Positions 8,761-18,510 of a DNA stretch of 64,000 nt are shown here, piece by piece. Both the position numbers and the translations under genes were made by a program. The stretch is taken from positions 6,150,086 through 6,214,085 of the forward strand of contig NZ_LT707065.1 in the NCBI RefSeq assembly GCF_900156745.1, in the 5' to 3' direction. Under the pieces are notes generated by a model. The model saw nothing but the letters and a program-made list of their open reading frames with translations. It ran no database searches and was not told where the DNA came from. Position 1 is the first letter of the stretch, and the number at the start of each line of letters is the position of its first letter. This DNA is from Achromobacter sp. MFA1 R4. Its GTDB lineage: Bacteria > Pseudomonadota > Gammaproteobacteria > Burkholderiales > Burkholderiaceae_B.

Positions 8761-8789
8761 ATTATATAGTGCTTTTTTAAACTATGCAA
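8761..8789 (-). promoter_or_regulatory. Sigma-70 promoter of tRNA-Val
   Basis: On the minus strand TTGCAT (8784-8789) and TATAAT (8761-8766) are separated by exactly 17 bases. Start of transcription would be about 6 bases before the mature 5' end of the tRNA. A consensus -10, a near-consensus -35 and the AT-rich spacer make this the clearest promoter in the window. Confidence 0.85.
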
Positions 8790-8934
8790 ATCGTCTTGGA
8801 AGATTTTTTGCATTTTTTATTGCGGCTTTTGCGCTTTGGGGATCGGCTTAGCTCAGTTTGGCTAACGCCCTTTCACCCTTGCACAACGCATTTGGAAGAT
8901 TAATTCCGCATGCCTCGCAAGTCAGGCACTACTA

Positions 8935-9597
8935 CTAATTACCCTTCAACTTCGTGTCTGCGTCATGTGCCGCAGCAACGAAGAACGAAATTCTATCAGA
9001 ACTTTTTATTCCTTGCTCGACTTCAACGCCACTACTCACATCGATCGCCCAAGGACGCACCTTTTCGATCGCGGCGCCCACGTTCTCGGCGTTCAATCCG
9101 CCGGACAGGATCAAGGGACGCGAGACCGGATCGGCCCGCACGTCGTCGAGCAGCGCGTAATCGAATCCGTGTCCGCTCCCGCCGTAGCCCGCGCTGTAGC
9201 TGTCGAACAGCCAGCCCGCCGCCTCGCCGTACGCGCGGCACGCCGAGGCCAGCGTGTCCGCCGTATCCAGGCCGGGCGCGCCGGCGCGGAAAGCCCGCAG
9301 GAAGCGGTGGCCGAAGCGCGCGCAGTCCAGCGGCGATTCGTCGCCATGGAATTGCAGCAGGTCGGGGCCGACTTCGCCCTGCACGGTGCGCACAAGCTCG
9401 TCTTCGGCATTCACGAAAAGCGCGACGACATCGACGAATGCCGGCACCGCGCGGCGCAGTTGCGCGGCGCGGGTCGGCGTGAGGCAACGCTTGCTCTTCG
9501 GATAGAAGACGAAGCCAATCGCGTCCGCGCCGGCCGAGACGGCGGCGTCGATGTCTTCTTCGCGGGTCAGCCCGCAGATCTTGATGCGTGTACGCAT
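8935..9597 (-). CDS. trpF: Phosphoribosylanthranilate isomerase
   Basis: A 220-residue TIM-barrel enzyme of the usual length, catalysing the Amadori rearrangement of N-(5-phosphoribosyl)anthranilate in tryptophan synthesis. The catalytic Cys is in RIKICGLT at the N-terminus. The family motifs GADAIGFVFYPKSKR, LLQFHGDE, LILSGGLNAENV and IDVSSGVE (catalytic Asp) are all present, in order. It lies at the end of the leu-asd-fimV-truA run. In many relatives trpB and trpA follow directly, but here the next feature is a tRNA. A binding-protein gene has been placed between truA and trpF. Confidence 0.97.
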   Translation of the reverse strand: MRTRIKICGLTREEDIDAAVSAGADAIGFVFYPKSKRCLTPTRAAQLRRAVPAFVDVVALFVNAEDELVRTVQGEVGPDLLQFHGDESPLDCARFGHRFLRAFRAGAPGLDTADTLASACRAYGEAAGWLFDSYSAGYGGSGHGFDYALLDDVRADPVSRPLILSGGLNAENVGAAIEKVRPWAIDVSSGVEVEQGIKSSDRISFFVAAAHDADTKLKGN

Positions 9598-9671
9598 GGC
9601 ATTTTCGAGAGGAATGTGGTCCCGCGGCGACTTGCCGGGGCCAGGGGATTATGTCCCGGGCGCTGGCGGGG

Positions 9672-10889
9672 CTAGGTGCCCTGCGCGCCCAGCGTGGCCA
9701 CCATGTTGTCGAAGCTGCCCTCGGCCATGCGGGACCACGGGGCCTGCTTGTTGCGGAAAGCCAGCATGCTGTCGTAGAGCCGCTTGAACATCGGGTCTTT
9801 GGCGCTGAGTTCATTGTAAGCCGCCAGCGAGGCCTCGTAGCAGGCCTGCAGGACCGGCCTCGGGAACGCTTTCAGTTGCGCGCCCTGCGACACCAGCCGG
9901 CGCAGCGCGTCCGGATTGCCGGCATCGTACTGGGCGATCATGTTGCCGGTGGCCATGGCGCAGGCCAGCGACAGCGCGGACTGGAAGGGCTTCGGTAATT
10001 CGTCGTACGCGGCCTTGTTCACGTAGAGCGACAATTGCTGGGTCCCCGCCCACCACCCCGGGAAATAGTAGTTGCGCGCCACTTTGTAAAGGGAAAGGCG
10101 CTCGTCGTCGTAGGGACCGATCCACGCCACCGCGTCCACGCGGCCATCTTCCAGCGCGGCGTAGGCCTGTTCCACGGGTATGTCGACGGGCACGGCGCCC
10201 AGACGCGCCAGCACGTGGCGGGCAAAGCCGCCCGCGTGCACCTTGAGGCCGCGCAGGTCATCGACCGTCTTGATTTCACCGCGAAACCACCCTCCCATCT
10301 GCGCGCCGGTTTGGCCGCAAGGAAAGTTCAGAATGCCGTATCTGCCGAACGCCTCGCGCGTGAGCGTCAGGCCTTCGCCCTGGTTCATCCACGCGTTCAT
10401 CTGGCGGGTGTTCAGCCCGAACGGCACGCAGGCATCGAACGAGAGGGCCGGGTCGGTATCGAAATAGCGGGTGGACACCGTGTGGCCGCAGTCGACGTCG
10501 CGGCGCTGCACGGCTTGCAGGACTTGGTCGGGCCGCGGCAGTTTGCCGGCCGGCAGGATTTCGATGACGAAGCGCCCTTCCGTGACATCGGCCACGTAGC
10601 GGGCGACGTCTTCGGCGCCGGCAAAGAGCGTGGGCGACTCGTTCGGGAAGGTCGAGGCCAATCGCCAGGTCAGCCGGGGCGCCTCCTGCACGATGGCGGG
10701 CGCATCGGCGGCGGCGGGCGGGGCGGGCGGCACGGTGCCCGGCGCGTCGGGGACGGCGGGCGCGGCATCCGGTGCCGGGGGCAGCGCATCCTGCGCGACG
10801 CCGGACGCATCCTGGGCGACGGCCTTGCCCAACACGGCGCCGCCCGCGGCGGCCAAGGCGGTTTGCTTCAAAAACGCGCGGCGTTGCAT
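9672..10889 (-). CDS. Orphan TRAP-type periplasmic binding protein with Tat signal
   Basis: A 405-residue DctP-family protein. Its N-terminus MQRRAFLKQTALAAAGG is a twin-arginine signal, pointing to folded export. A Pro/Ala-rich low-complexity stretch (residues ~27-70) separates the signal from the ligand domain. The segment QMGGWFRGEI followed by LRGLKVHAGGFARHVLARLG resembles the TakP branch, which binds 2-oxo acids, so a keto or hydroxy acid ligand is likely. No DctQ or DctM genes are adjacent, so it must use a permease encoded elsewhere. It sits between truA and trpF, which are usually neighbours, and appears to be an insertion into that conserved order. The ligand is not determinable here. 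Confidence 0.88.
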   Translation of the reverse strand: MQRRAFLKQTALAAAGGAVLGKAVAQDASGVAQDALPPAPDAAPAVPDAPGTVPPAPPAAADAPAIVQEAPRLTWRLASTFPNESPTLFAGAEDVARYVADVTEGRFVIEILPAGKLPRPDQVLQAVQRRDVDCGHTVSTRYFDTDPALSFDACVPFGLNTRQMNAWMNQGEGLTLTREAFGRYGILNFPCGQTGAQMGGWFRGEIKTVDDLRGLKVHAGGFARHVLARLGAVPVDIPVEQAYAALEDGRVDAVAWIGPYDDERLSLYKVARNYYFPGWWAGTQQLSLYVNKAAYDELPKPFQSALSLACAMATGNMIAQYDAGNPDALRRLVSQGAQLKAFPRPVLQACYEASLAAYNELSAKDPMFKRLYDSMLAFRNKQAPWSRMAEGSFDNMVATLGAQGT

Positions 10890-10942
10890 GACGCATGCCT
10901 CCGATAAGGCGCGGGAATGCGCCGCCGGGGTGGCGGCGTCCC

Positions 10943-11749
10943 TCAGGATTGAGTAAAGGGCGACAACAGCGTGGCCCCGCCGTCGAGTTCCTGCAGGCCG
11001 AAGGTGTCGGGATAGTCGATGGCGGCCAGATACAGGCCATCGGGCGCGAACGTGGGCGCGCCCCGCCTGCGGTCACGCCAGGCCAGGAGCTGCGGCATCC
11101 AGTCGACCGATTCCCTGCCCTGCCCGATCTGCAGCAGCGCGCCCATGATGTTGCGCACCATGTGGTGCAGGAATGCATTCGCCTTCAGCGTGAACACCAG
11201 GAATGGCCCCCGCTCCTCGATGTCCAGGCGATGCATGTACCGCACCGGGTGCTTGGCCTGGCATTGCGACGACCGGAAGCTGGAAAAGTCGTGCTCGCCG
11301 ATCAAGGCCTTCGCCGCCTCGCGCATGGCGTCCACGTCCAGCGGCTGGAAGCACCAGCCGGCACGCCCTGCCCACAGCGCCGGACGAACCCGGCCACGCC
11401 AGAGCAGGTATACATAGGTGCGTGCGCGAGCGGAAAAACGCGCATGGAATTCGTCGGAGACTTCCTGGGCCCACTGCACCGAAATGCTGGGCGGCAGGAA
11501 CGCGTTCACGCCGCGCACCCAGGATTCCGTTCTGCGGTTCAGCGTGGTGTCCAGATGGACCACCTGCATTGCCCCGTGCACACCGGTGTCGGTGCGGCCG
11601 GCGCAGATCGTGGGGACCGGCTCGGCAACGCCGCAGAAACTGGCCAGGGCGGACTCCAGCGAGTCCTGCACCGTCTGCCGGTGCGGCTGTGTCTGCCAAC
11701 CCTGCCAGGCGGAGCCGTCATACGCCAGCCCCAATGCAACTCTAGACAT
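10943..11749 (-). CDS. truA: tRNA pseudouridine(38-40) synthase
   Basis: A 268-residue enzyme that isomerises uridines 38-40 in the anticodon arm of many tRNAs. The opening [20 protein letters not shown] and the catalytic motif [11 protein letters not shown] (with the essential Asp) are classical, as is the later [17 protein letters not shown]. It lies three bases after the fimV stop, so it is translated from the fimV message. This asd-fimV-truA order is also found in Pseudomonas and many beta-proteobacteria. Confidence 0.97.
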   Translation of the reverse strand: MSRVALGLAYDGSAWQGWQTQPHRQTVQDSLESALASFCGVAEPVPTICAGRTDTGVHGAMQVVHLDTTLNRRTESWVRGVNAFLPPSISVQWAQEVSDEFHARFSARARTYVYLLWRGRVRPALWAGRAGWCFQPLDVDAMREAAKALIGEHDFSSFRSSQCQAKHPVRYMHRLDIEERGPFLVFTLKANAFLHHMVRNIMGALLQIGQGRESVDWMPQLLAWRDRRRGAPTFAPDGLYLAAIDYPDTFGLQELDGGATLLSPFTQS

Positions 11750-11752
11750 GCT

Positions 11753-13744
11753 TCAAACCCGAGGACCGCCGACACGGCGCGGTTCGTCCGTGGGCGGTAC
11801 GTCCAGGTCGAGATTGATGGTGTCGAGCCTGCGGTTCAGCGCTGCCGTGTCCAGCACCGGCTCGTTGTCGGTATAGCTATCCTCGTCATCGTCATCGCGC
11901 CGTGCGCCAGCCCGGCGCAACAGCCAGGCGATGGCGAAGGCGACGAGCGCCAGCACCGCGGTAACGATTACGAGCAGATTGTCGGCCAGCCAGCCGGGCA
12001 TGCCCGGCTGATCGGTCTTGTCGGGGAGCGTGCCGACGGGCTTGTCGGATGCGGCGGGCGACGATCCGGCCGCGCCGGGGGAGCCTGCTGCGCCCGGCGT
12101 GCCTGCTGTGCCCGAAGTACCTGCTGTGCCCGAAGTCCCTGCTGCGCCCGGTGCACCTGCAGTGCCCGGCGTGCCCGCTGCACCCGGCGTGCCTGCCACA
12201 CCCGGGGTGCCTGCTGTGCCCGGCGTGCCTGCTGTGCCCGACGTGCCTGCTGCGCCCGGCGTGCCTGCTGCACCCGGCGTGCCTGCTGCGCCCGGCGTGC
12301 CTGCTGCACCCGGCGTGCCTGCTGCGCCTGGCGTACCTGCTGCGCCCGGCGTGCCTGCTGCACCCGGCGTGCCTGCTGCGCCCGGCGTCCCTGCTGCGCC
12401 CGGCGTGCCTGCTGCCCCCGGCGCACCTGCCGTGCCCGGCGTGCCTGCCGTGCCCGGCGTGCCTGCTGCGCCCGGCGTACCTGCTGCGCCCGGCGTACCT
12501 GCTGCGCCCGGCGTACCCGCTGCGCCCGGCGTACCTGCCGTGCCCGGCGTGCCTGCTGCGCCCGAAGTACCTGCCGTGCCCGGTGCGCCTGCTGCGCCCG
12601 GCGTCCCCGCTGCGCCCGGCGTACCTGCCGTGCCCGGCGTGCCTGCTGCGCCCGAAGTACCTGCCGCACCAGAGGAGCCAGCAGCGCCCGTGGCTCCCGC
12701 CCCGGCCGATTGCTGGGCGACGGCCTTGGTCAGGTCGTCGACGTTGCTTTGAAGCTGGTCCACGCGTCCGCGCGCGTCCGCCAGGGCGCGTTCGGATGAG
12801 GTCTTGGCATCAGCCTGCGCCTCGGCCTGGGCGGCGGCGCTGTCCTGCGCCTGGCCGGTGGACAGGCGCACACGGTCCTGCGCCGGCGCTGCGCTGGCCA
12901 CGCCCGCGTCGGCCGGCGGAGCGACGGTGCCGGAGGCGGCGTCCTGTCCCTTGACGACCGAGGGGTTCGCGCCTGCTGCCGCCCCCACGCGACCGCGGTA
13001 CTTGGCGTAGGCCTCGGCATGTTCGTTGAAGATGCGGCGCGCTTCGGCCGGATCAATGGCGCGCACCGTGGCGGCATCTGGAATCTTGAGCGTCTGGCCG
13101 GCGCGCACCAGATTCATGTTGTTCTGGATGAAGGCCTGCGGATTGGCGCGCCACAATGCCACCAGCATCTGGTAGACCGACGCGTTGGGCACGGCATTGC
13201 GCTGGGCGATGGCGAAAAGGTAGTCGCCCGATTTCACCGTGACGGAGCCCGCCGTCCCGCCAGCCCTGGCCGGCGCGCCGACGGCGGCGGGCGTGATGTC
13301 TGCGCCGGTACCGCGCAGGGGCACCAGGATGCTGACCTGCACCTGCCGCTGGCCCGAACTGGAATTGATGTCGAGCAGCAGGTCGACAGCGCCGCTCGCA
13401 GGCGCCTGCACAGACCGCACCCGCAAATTCTTGCGCGTGGGATCCATGCCGTTCTCGACCCGGACCACCATGCTGGCCAACGGCACCGGCGGCTTGACGC
13501 CGGCGCGCTGCCACGCAGCTTCGTCAGCAATGGACACCTTGAGCGAGCTGATCTCTTCGGGCGTCAATTCCTGCAGGCCCACCAGCGCCTGCAGCGGCGC
13601 GCCGGGCACGGAAACGACGCGCGAATGCCCCACGCGCATGGCCAGCGCCGAACCGCAGACGCTTGAACCGATCGCCAGCGCAATTGCCCACTGAAGGGTC
13701 TTCAAACGGCGGGCATGCTTCACTTGGCGCGAACGCTGGGTCAT
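11753..13744 (-). CDS. fimV: FimV-like LysM membrane protein with collagen-like repeat tract
   Basis: A 663-residue inner-membrane protein. In order: a signal peptide or anchor (about 1-35), the FimV N-terminal domain (MRVGHSRVVSVPGAPLQA onward), a LysM-like peptidoglycan-binding domain (VTVKSGDYLFAIAQRN to LVRAGQTLKIPD, about 180-240), an Ala/Gln-rich coiled stretch (about 300-340), a Gly-X-Y tract (about 345-560), one membrane helix (NLLVIVTAVLALVAFAIAWLL) and a short acidic cytoplasmic tail. FimV organises the pole and promotes type IV pilus function in Pseudomonas. The large cytoplasmic TPR part of that protein is missing here. Identity is supported by position between asd and truA. Confidence 0.88.
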   Translation of the reverse strand: MTQRSRQVKHARRLKTLQWAIALAIGSSVCGSALAMRVGHSRVVSVPGAPLQALVGLQELTPEEISSLKVSIADEAAWQRAGVKPPVPLASMVVRVENGMDPTRKNLRVRSVQAPASGAVDLLLDINSSSGQRQVQVSILVPLRGTGADITPAAVGAPARAGGTAGSVTVKSGDYLFAIAQRNAVPNASVYQMLVALWRANPQAFIQNNMNLVRAGQTLKIPDAATVRAIDPAEARRIFNEHAEAYAKYRGRVGAAAGANPSVVKGQDAASGTVAPPADAGVASAAPAQDRVRLSTGQAQDSAAAQAEAQADAKTSSERALADARGRVDQLQSNVDDLTKAVAQQSAGAGATGAAGSSGAAGTSGAAGTPGTAGTPGAAGTPGAAGAPGTAGTSGAAGTPGTAGTPGAAGTPGAAGTPGAAGTPGAAGTPGTAGTPGTAGAPGAAGTPGAAGTPGAAGTPGAAGTPGAAGTPGAAGTPGAAGTPGAAGTPGAAGTPGAAGTSGTAGTPGTAGTPGVAGTPGAAGTPGTAGAPGAAGTSGTAGTSGTAGTPGAAGSPGAAGSSPAASDKPVGTLPDKTDQPGMPGWLADNLLVIVTAVLALVAFAIAWLLRRAGARRDDDDEDSYTDNEPVLDTAALNRRLDTINLDLDVPPTDEPRRVGGPRV
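12065..12702 (-). repeat. Collagen-like Gly-X-Y tract in fimV, 18-bp tandem units
   Basis: About 70 uninterrupted Gly-X-Y triplets, mostly alternating Gly-Ala-Ala and Gly-Thr-Pro, encoded by an 18-bp unit (CCCGGCGTGCCTGCTGCG on the plus strand) with many single-base variants. The variants keep Gly in every third position, with exchanges of Ala for Thr, Ser or Val and Thr for Ala or Ser. Because the unit is a multiple of three, copy-number changes would keep the frame. Confidence 0.93.
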
Positions 13745-13906
13745 AAGCTGGAATTCCGTTCTTGTAATCGAATTACGGGCTTAGGCCCATTCGCGCCATT
13801 TGCAGCGCAAAAAAAGGCCTCAATTCACCCGAAAAGTGTAATGGATCAAGCGCATTTCACAAACCTGAAAGGGGCATGCACCTTGGCCGGCGGGCACACG
13901 CGCCGC

Positions 13907-13934
13907 AAAAAACAAGGGCACCCAAAGGTGCCCT
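13907..13934 (-). terminator. Intrinsic terminator after asd
   Basis: On the minus strand AGGGCACC-TTTG-GGTGCCCT is a perfect 8-bp stem with a 4-base loop, followed by TGTTTTTT. It lies 51 bases after the asd stop and before fimV, so fimV-truA probably have their own promoter in 13745-13900. Confidence 0.88.
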
Positions 13935-13984
13935 GATTGCTGTGGCGAAGGTCCGGGCAGCCCGACGCGCCGCCCGGCCGGGCA

Positions 13985-15115
13985 TCAGGCTTCGTTCAGC
14001 GCAATGCGCAGCATGCGGCGCAGCGGTTCGGCGGCGCCCCACAGGAGCTGGTCGCCGACCGTGAAGGCGCCCAGGTACTGCGAACCCATCGACAGCTTGC
14101 GCAGGCGTCCCACCGGGATGTCCAGCGTGCCGGTGACGGCGACCGGGGTGAGCGCCGAGACGGTGGCTTCCTTGGTGTTGGGAACGACCTTGGCCCACTG
14201 CGTGCCCTGCGCGATGAGGGCTTCGATTTCGTCGAGCGACACGTCGCGCTTGAGTTTGATGGTCAGCGCCTGGCTGTGGCAGCGCATCGCGCCGATGCGC
14301 ACGCACAGGCCGTCGATCGGGGTGGCGGGCGTGCCGAAGGCGGCGCCGCGGCCCAGGATCTTGTTGGTCTCGACCTCGCCCTTCCATTCTTCCTTGGACA
14401 TCCCGTCGCCCAGGTCCTTGTCGATCCAGGGAATCAGGTTGCCGCCCAGCGGCACGCCAAAGTGCTCGTGGGGCAGCGCAGCGTCCTTCTGCTTGGCCAG
14501 CACGCCACGGTCGATTTCCAGGATGGCCGACGCGGGGTCGTCCAGCAGGGGCTTGACCGACTGGTTGATCTCGCCGAACTGGGTCAGCAGTTCACGCATG
14601 TGCTGCGCGCCGCCGCCGGACGCGGCCTGGTACGTCATGGAGGTCATCCATTCGACCAGGTCGTTGTTGAAGAGGCCCGCCAGGCCCATCAGCATGCAGC
14701 TCACCGTGCAGTTGCCGCCGATGAAGTTGCGCACGCCGCGCTTTAGGGCCGCGTCGATCACCGGACGATTGACCGGATCCAGCACGATGATGGCGTCGTC
14801 GGCCATGCGCAGGGTGCTGGCCGCGTCGATCCAGATGCCGTTCCAGCCCGCGCCGCGCAGCTTGGGATAGACCTCGGAGGTGTAGTCCCCGCCTTGCGCC
14901 GTCACGATGATCGGCAGTTTTTTCAGAGCGTCGATGTTGTAGGCGTCTTGCAGCGGGCCCGCGCCGGTCGCCCAAGTGGGCGCCGCGCCGCCAGCGTTGC
15001 TGGTGGAGAAAAACACCGGTTCGATCAGTGCGAAGTCGTTCTCGTCGCGCATGCGTTGCATGAGCACCGAGCCGACCATACCGCGCCAGCCGACAAGGCC
15101 TACTGCTTGATTCAT
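13985..15115 (-). CDS. asd: Aspartate-semialdehyde dehydrogenase
   Basis: A 376-residue enzyme of the Gram-negative Asd type and length. It reduces aspartyl phosphate to aspartate semialdehyde for lysine, threonine, methionine and diaminopimelate. The N-terminal nucleotide-binding motif [18 protein letters not shown] and the active-site Cys in [18 protein letters not shown] (about residue 135) are present, as are the substrate-binding segment [16 protein letters not shown] and its His. It follows leuB by 209 bases, and an intrinsic terminator comes right after it. Confidence 0.97.
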   Translation of the reverse strand: MNQAVGLVGWRGMVGSVLMQRMRDENDFALIEPVFFSTSNAGGAAPTWATGAGPLQDAYNIDALKKLPIIVTAQGGDYTSEVYPKLRGAGWNGIWIDAASTLRMADDAIIVLDPVNRPVIDAALKRGVRNFIGGNCTVSCMLMGLAGLFNNDLVEWMTSMTYQAASGGGAQHMRELLTQFGEINQSVKPLLDDPASAILEIDRGVLAKQKDAALPHEHFGVPLGGNLIPWIDKDLGDGMSKEEWKGEVETNKILGRGAAFGTPATPIDGLCVRIGAMRCHSQALTIKLKRDVSLDEIEALIAQGTQWAKVVPNTKEATVSALTPVAVTGTLDIPVGRLRKLSMGSQYLGAFTVGDQLLWGAAEPLRRMLRIALNEA

Positions 15116-15213
15116 TTCAATCGCTCTTTAAATGGGGTGACAAGATGGGAGGGGAAATTCCGTGCAATTCAACAATTTATCAGAATGCACGCGGGGATGT
15201 TGCGATGCAGCTA

Positions 15214-15263
15214 GAAAAAAACGGGGCCAGGAAGCGGAAGGGGCCGCGCGGGCAGCCCCTTCC
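15214..15263 (-). terminator. Possible terminator between leuB and asd
   Basis: A 9-bp stem GGAAGGGGC/GCCCCTTCC (15236-15263) is followed on the minus strand, after about 14 bases, by a run of seven T (15215-15221). The gap between stem and T-run is longer than ideal, so function as a terminator or attenuator is uncertain. Confidence 0.4.
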
Positions 15264-15324
15264 CTCTACCTATATATATCCATACAGATCTATATGGATG
15301 GCTGTGAAACCAGCCCGCGCCCTG

Positions 15325-16401
15325 TCAGGCCAGCGCCTTGAGCACGGCGTCGCCCATGCCGGCGGTGCTGACCTTGGTCGTGCCGGGTTCGAAGATGTCG
15401 GCGGTGCGAAGACCGCTGGCCAGCACGCTGCGCACCGCCTCTTCGATGCGGTCGGCCTGCGGCGCGAGGTTCAGCGAATAGCGCAGCAGCATCGCGGCCG
15501 ACAGGATCGTGGCGAGCGGGTTGGCGATGCCCTGCCCCGCGATATCCGGCGCCGAACCGTGGCTGGGTTCGTACAGGCCCTGGCCACCAGCGTTGAGCGA
15601 CGCCGAGGGCAGCATGCCGATCGAGCCGGTCAGCATGGCCGCCTCGTCCGAGAGAATGTCGCCGAACAGGTTGCCGGTGACGATGACGTCGAACTGGCGC
15701 GGATTGCGCACGAGCTGCATGGCGGCGTTGTCGACATACATATGCGACAGCTCGACGTCCGGGTACTCGCGCGCCACCTCGATGACGATGTCGCGCCAGA
15801 ACTGCGAGGTCTCCAGCACGTTGGCCTTGTCGACGCTGCACAGCTTCTTGTTGCGCTTTTGGGCCGACTCGAAGCCGATGCGCGCAATGCGGCGCACTTC
15901 GGATTCGGCGTAGCGCATGGTGTCGTAGCCTTCGCGCTCGCCGGTGAACGCGCCGTCCGGCGACGAACGCACGCCGCGCGGCGTGCCGAAATAGATGTCG
16001 CCGGTGAGCTCGCGGATGATCAGGATGTCCAGGCCCGACACGATCTCGGGCTTGAGCGACGAGGCGCTTGCCAGTTCCGGATACAGAATCGCCGGACGCA
16101 GGTTGGCGAACAGGCCCAGGGCCTTGCGCAGGCCCAGGATGGCCTGTTCCGGCCGGAATTCACGCGGCAGGCTGTCGTACTTCCAGTCGCCGACCGCGCC
16201 GAACAGCACGGCGTGCGATTCCTTGGCGAGGTTCAGCGTGGCGGGCGGCAGGGGGTGTTCGAACTGGTCGAATGCCGCGCCGCCGACCGGCGCCTGCTTG
16301 ATGTCCAAGGGCACGTCCAGCGCCTTCAGGACGCGCACGGCCTGTTCGACGATTTCCGGGCCGATGCCGTCGCCGGGCAAGACTGCGATGTTGTGGGTCA
16401 T
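15325..16401 (-). CDS. leuB: 3-isopropylmalate dehydrogenase
   Basis: A 358-residue enzyme of normal length that oxidatively decarboxylates 3-isopropylmalate in leucine synthesis, using NAD and a divalent metal. The N-terminal [13 protein letters not shown], the NAD-specificity region and the metal-binding signature [26 protein letters not shown] (about residues 244-269) are clear. It is the third gene of leuC-leuD-leuB, with 31 bases separating it from leuD. Confidence 0.98.
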   Translation of the reverse strand: MTHNIAVLPGDGIGPEIVEQAVRVLKALDVPLDIKQAPVGGAAFDQFEHPLPPATLNLAKESHAVLFGAVGDWKYDSLPREFRPEQAILGLRKALGLFANLRPAILYPELASASSLKPEIVSGLDILIIRELTGDIYFGTPRGVRSSPDGAFTGEREGYDTMRYAESEVRRIARIGFESAQKRNKKLCSVDKANVLETSQFWRDIVIEVAREYPDVELSHMYVDNAAMQLVRNPRQFDVIVTGNLFGDILSDEAAMLTGSIGMLPSASLNAGGQGLYEPSHGSAPDIAGQGIANPLATILSAAMLLRYSLNLAPQADRIEEAVRSVLASGLRTADIFEPGTTKVSTAGMGDAVLKALA

Positions 16402-16432
16402 TGAGAGCGTTCCTGTGGTCGATGGGTAGTGA

Positions 16433-17083
16433 TCAGGCGACCGGGCGGCTTTCCAGCCACGGGTGGCGGGCCAGGCGCTCGGCTTCGAAGGCGCGGATCT
16501 TGTCGGCGTGGCGCAGCGTCAGGCCGATGTCGTCCAGGCCATTGAGAAGGCAATACTTGCGGAAGGGCTCGATGTCAAAGCCCATGGCGCGGCCATCCGC
16601 GGCGATCACGACCTGGCGGTCGAGGTCGATGTTCAGCTTGTAGCCGGGGAAGGCCTTCACTTCGTCAAAGAGGCGCGCCACTTCCAGCTCGGACAGCACG
16701 ATCGGCAAGAGGCCGTTCTTGAAGCTGTTGTTGAAAAAGATGTCGGCGTAGGACGGCGCGATGATGGCGCGAAAGCCGAACTGGGTCAGCGCCCACGGCG
16801 CGTGCTCGCGGCTGGAACCGCAACCGAAGTTCTTGCGGGCCAGCAGGATCGAGGCGCCCTGGTAGCGCGGCTGATTCAGCACGAAATCCGGGTTCAGCGG
16901 ACGCTTGCTGTTGTCCATGCCCGGTTCGCCGTGGTCCAGGTAACGCAGCTCGTCGAACAGGTTGGGCCCGAAGCCCGTGCGCTGGATGGACTTGAGGAAC
17001 TGCTTGGGGATGATGAGGTCCGTGTCGACGTTTTCGCGGTCGAGCGGCGCCACCAGGCCTTCGTGAGTGGTAAATGCTTGCAT
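16433..17083 (-). CDS. leuD: 3-isopropylmalate dehydratase small subunit
   Basis: A 216-residue subunit of isopropylmalate isomerase. The start [31 protein letters not shown] and the swivelling-domain motif [14 protein letters not shown] (about residues 73-86) are diagnostic for LeuD. It pairs with LeuC, whose gene ends 23 bases upstream. The complex isomerises 2-isopropylmalate to 3-isopropylmalate. Confidence 0.98.
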   Translation of the reverse strand: MQAFTTHEGLVAPLDRENVDTDLIIPKQFLKSIQRTGFGPNLFDELRYLDHGEPGMDNSKRPLNPDFVLNQPRYQGASILLARKNFGCGSSREHAPWALTQFGFRAIIAPSYADIFFNNSFKNGLLPIVLSELEVARLFDEVKAFPGYKLNIDLDRQVVIAADGRAMGFDIEPFRKYCLLNGLDDIGLTLRHADKIRAFEAERLARHPWLESRPVA

Positions 17084-17106
17084 GTTGTTTACTCGATGCT
17101 AGACGC

Positions 17107-18510
17107 TTAACGGAACGTGCGGACGTCGACGAAATGGCCGGCGACAGCCGCGGCGGCGGCCATGGCCGGGCTGACCAGGTGCGTGCGGCCGCCCTGTCCC
17201 TGCCGTCCCTCGAAATTGCGGTTGGAGGTCGAAGCGCAGCGCTCGCCGGGTTCGAGGCGGTCGGCGTTCATGGCCAGGCACATCGAACAGCCCGGTTCAC
17301 GCCATTCGAAGCCGGCTTCGATGAAAATCTTGTCCAGCCCTTCGCGCTCGGCCTGTTGCTTCACCAGGCCGGAGCCGGGCACCACCATCGCCTGCCGCAC
17401 ATTGGACGCCACGCGCTTGCCGCGCGCCACCACGGCCGCCGCGCGCAGATCTTCGATGCGGGAGTTGGTGCAGGAGCCGATGAACACGCGATCCACGCGG
17501 ATGTCGGTCAGCGGCATGTTGGGCTTCAGGCCCATGTATTCGAGCGCGCGCTCCATGCCGCTGCGGCGCACATCGTCCTTTTCACGGTCGGGGTCCGGCA
17601 CGCGGGAATCGACCGGCAGCACCATTTCCGGCGACGTGCCCCAGGTCACCTGCGGCTTGATGTCGCGCGCATCGACTTGCACCACCGTATCAAACTTGGC
17701 GCCTTCGTCGGTGTGCAGGGTGCGCCAGTACTTGACTGCCTGGTCCCACACGATGCCCGTGGGGGCAAAGGGGCGTCCGCGGAAGTATTCGATGGTCTTG
17801 TCGTCGACCGCCACCATGCCCGAACGCGCGCCGGCTTCGATCGCCATGTTGCAGACGGTCATGCGGCCCTCGACGGTCAGCGCGCGGATCGTGCTGCCGG
17901 CGAACTCGATTGCGTGGCCCGTGCCGCCGGCCGTGCCGATGATGCCGATGATGTGCAGCACGACGTCCTTGGCGGTACAGCCGAAAGGCAGTTCGCCTTC
18001 GACCTTGATCAGCATGCTCTTGGCTTTCTTCATGAGCAGCGTCTGCGTCGCGAGCACGTGCTCGACCTCGGACGTGCCGATGCCGAAGGCCAGCGCGCCC
18101 AGCGCGCCGTGCGTGCTGGTGTGCGAGTCGCCACAGACCACCGTCATGCCCGGCAGGGTGGCGCCCTGCTCCGGCCCGATGACGTGCACGATGCCCTGGC
18201 GCAGGTCGTTCATGCGGAATTCGGTAATGCCGTACTTGCCGCAGTTGGCGTCCAGCGTGTCGACCTGCAGGCGCGAGATCGGATCGTCGATGCCCTGGGC
18301 GCGATTCAGGGTGGGCACGTTGTGGTCGGCCACCGCGAGGTTGGCGCCGGTGCGCCACGGCTTGCGGCCGGCCAGCGTCAGCCCTTCGAACGCCTGCGGG
18401 CTGGTGACCTCGTGCAGCAGGTGGCGGTCGATATAGAGCAGACAGGTGCCGTCTGATTCCTGGTGGACGATGTGGGCGTCCCAGAGTTTGTCGTAAAGGG
18501 TTTGGGCCAT
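17107..18510 (-). CDS. leuC: 3-isopropylmalate dehydratase large subunit
   Basis: A 467-residue aconitase-family protein carrying the iron-sulfur cluster of isopropylmalate isomerase. Cluster ligands are the Cys of [14 protein letters not shown] and the two of CSMCLAMN. The start is taken at the ATG at 18510 ([15 protein letters not shown]), the usual LeuC N-terminus; a codon five residues upstream is also in frame but less family-like. It is the first gene of the leuCDB-asd run and is divergent from the adhesin secretion operon across a 529-base AT-rich region. Confidence 0.97.
   Translation of the reverse strand: MAQTLYDKLWDAHIVHQESDGTCLLYIDRHLLHEVTSPQAFEGLTLAGRKPWRTGANLAVADHNVPTLNRAQGIDDPISRLQVDTLDANCGKYGITEFRMNDLRQGIVHVIGPEQGATLPGMTVVCGDSHTSTHGALGALAFGIGTSEVEHVLATQTLLMKKAKSMLIKVEGELPFGCTAKDVVLHIIGIIGTAGGTGHAIEFAGSTIRALTVEGRMTVCNMAIEAGARSGMVAVDDKTIEYFRGRPFAPTGIVWDQAVKYWRTLHTDEGAKFDTVVQVDARDIKPQVTWGTSPEMVLPVDSRVPDPDREKDDVRRSGMERALEYMGLKPNMPLTDIRVDRVFIGSCTNSRIEDLRAAAVVARGKRVASNVRQAMVVPGSGLVKQQAEREGLDKIFIEAGFEWREPGCSMCLAMNADRLEPGERCASTSNRNFEGRQGQGGRTHLVSPAMAAAAAVAGHFVDVRTFR

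Noticed and set aside
12065..12702. CRISPR array
   Set aside because: The repeats are directly adjacent 18-bp units without unique spacers and are in frame with FimV, so this is a coding tandem repeat.
12018..12752. Pro-rich open frames on the plus strand over the fimV repeats
   Set aside because: They arise because the 18-bp repeat lacks stops in all frames. No start signals, and they do not extend usefully beyond the repeat.
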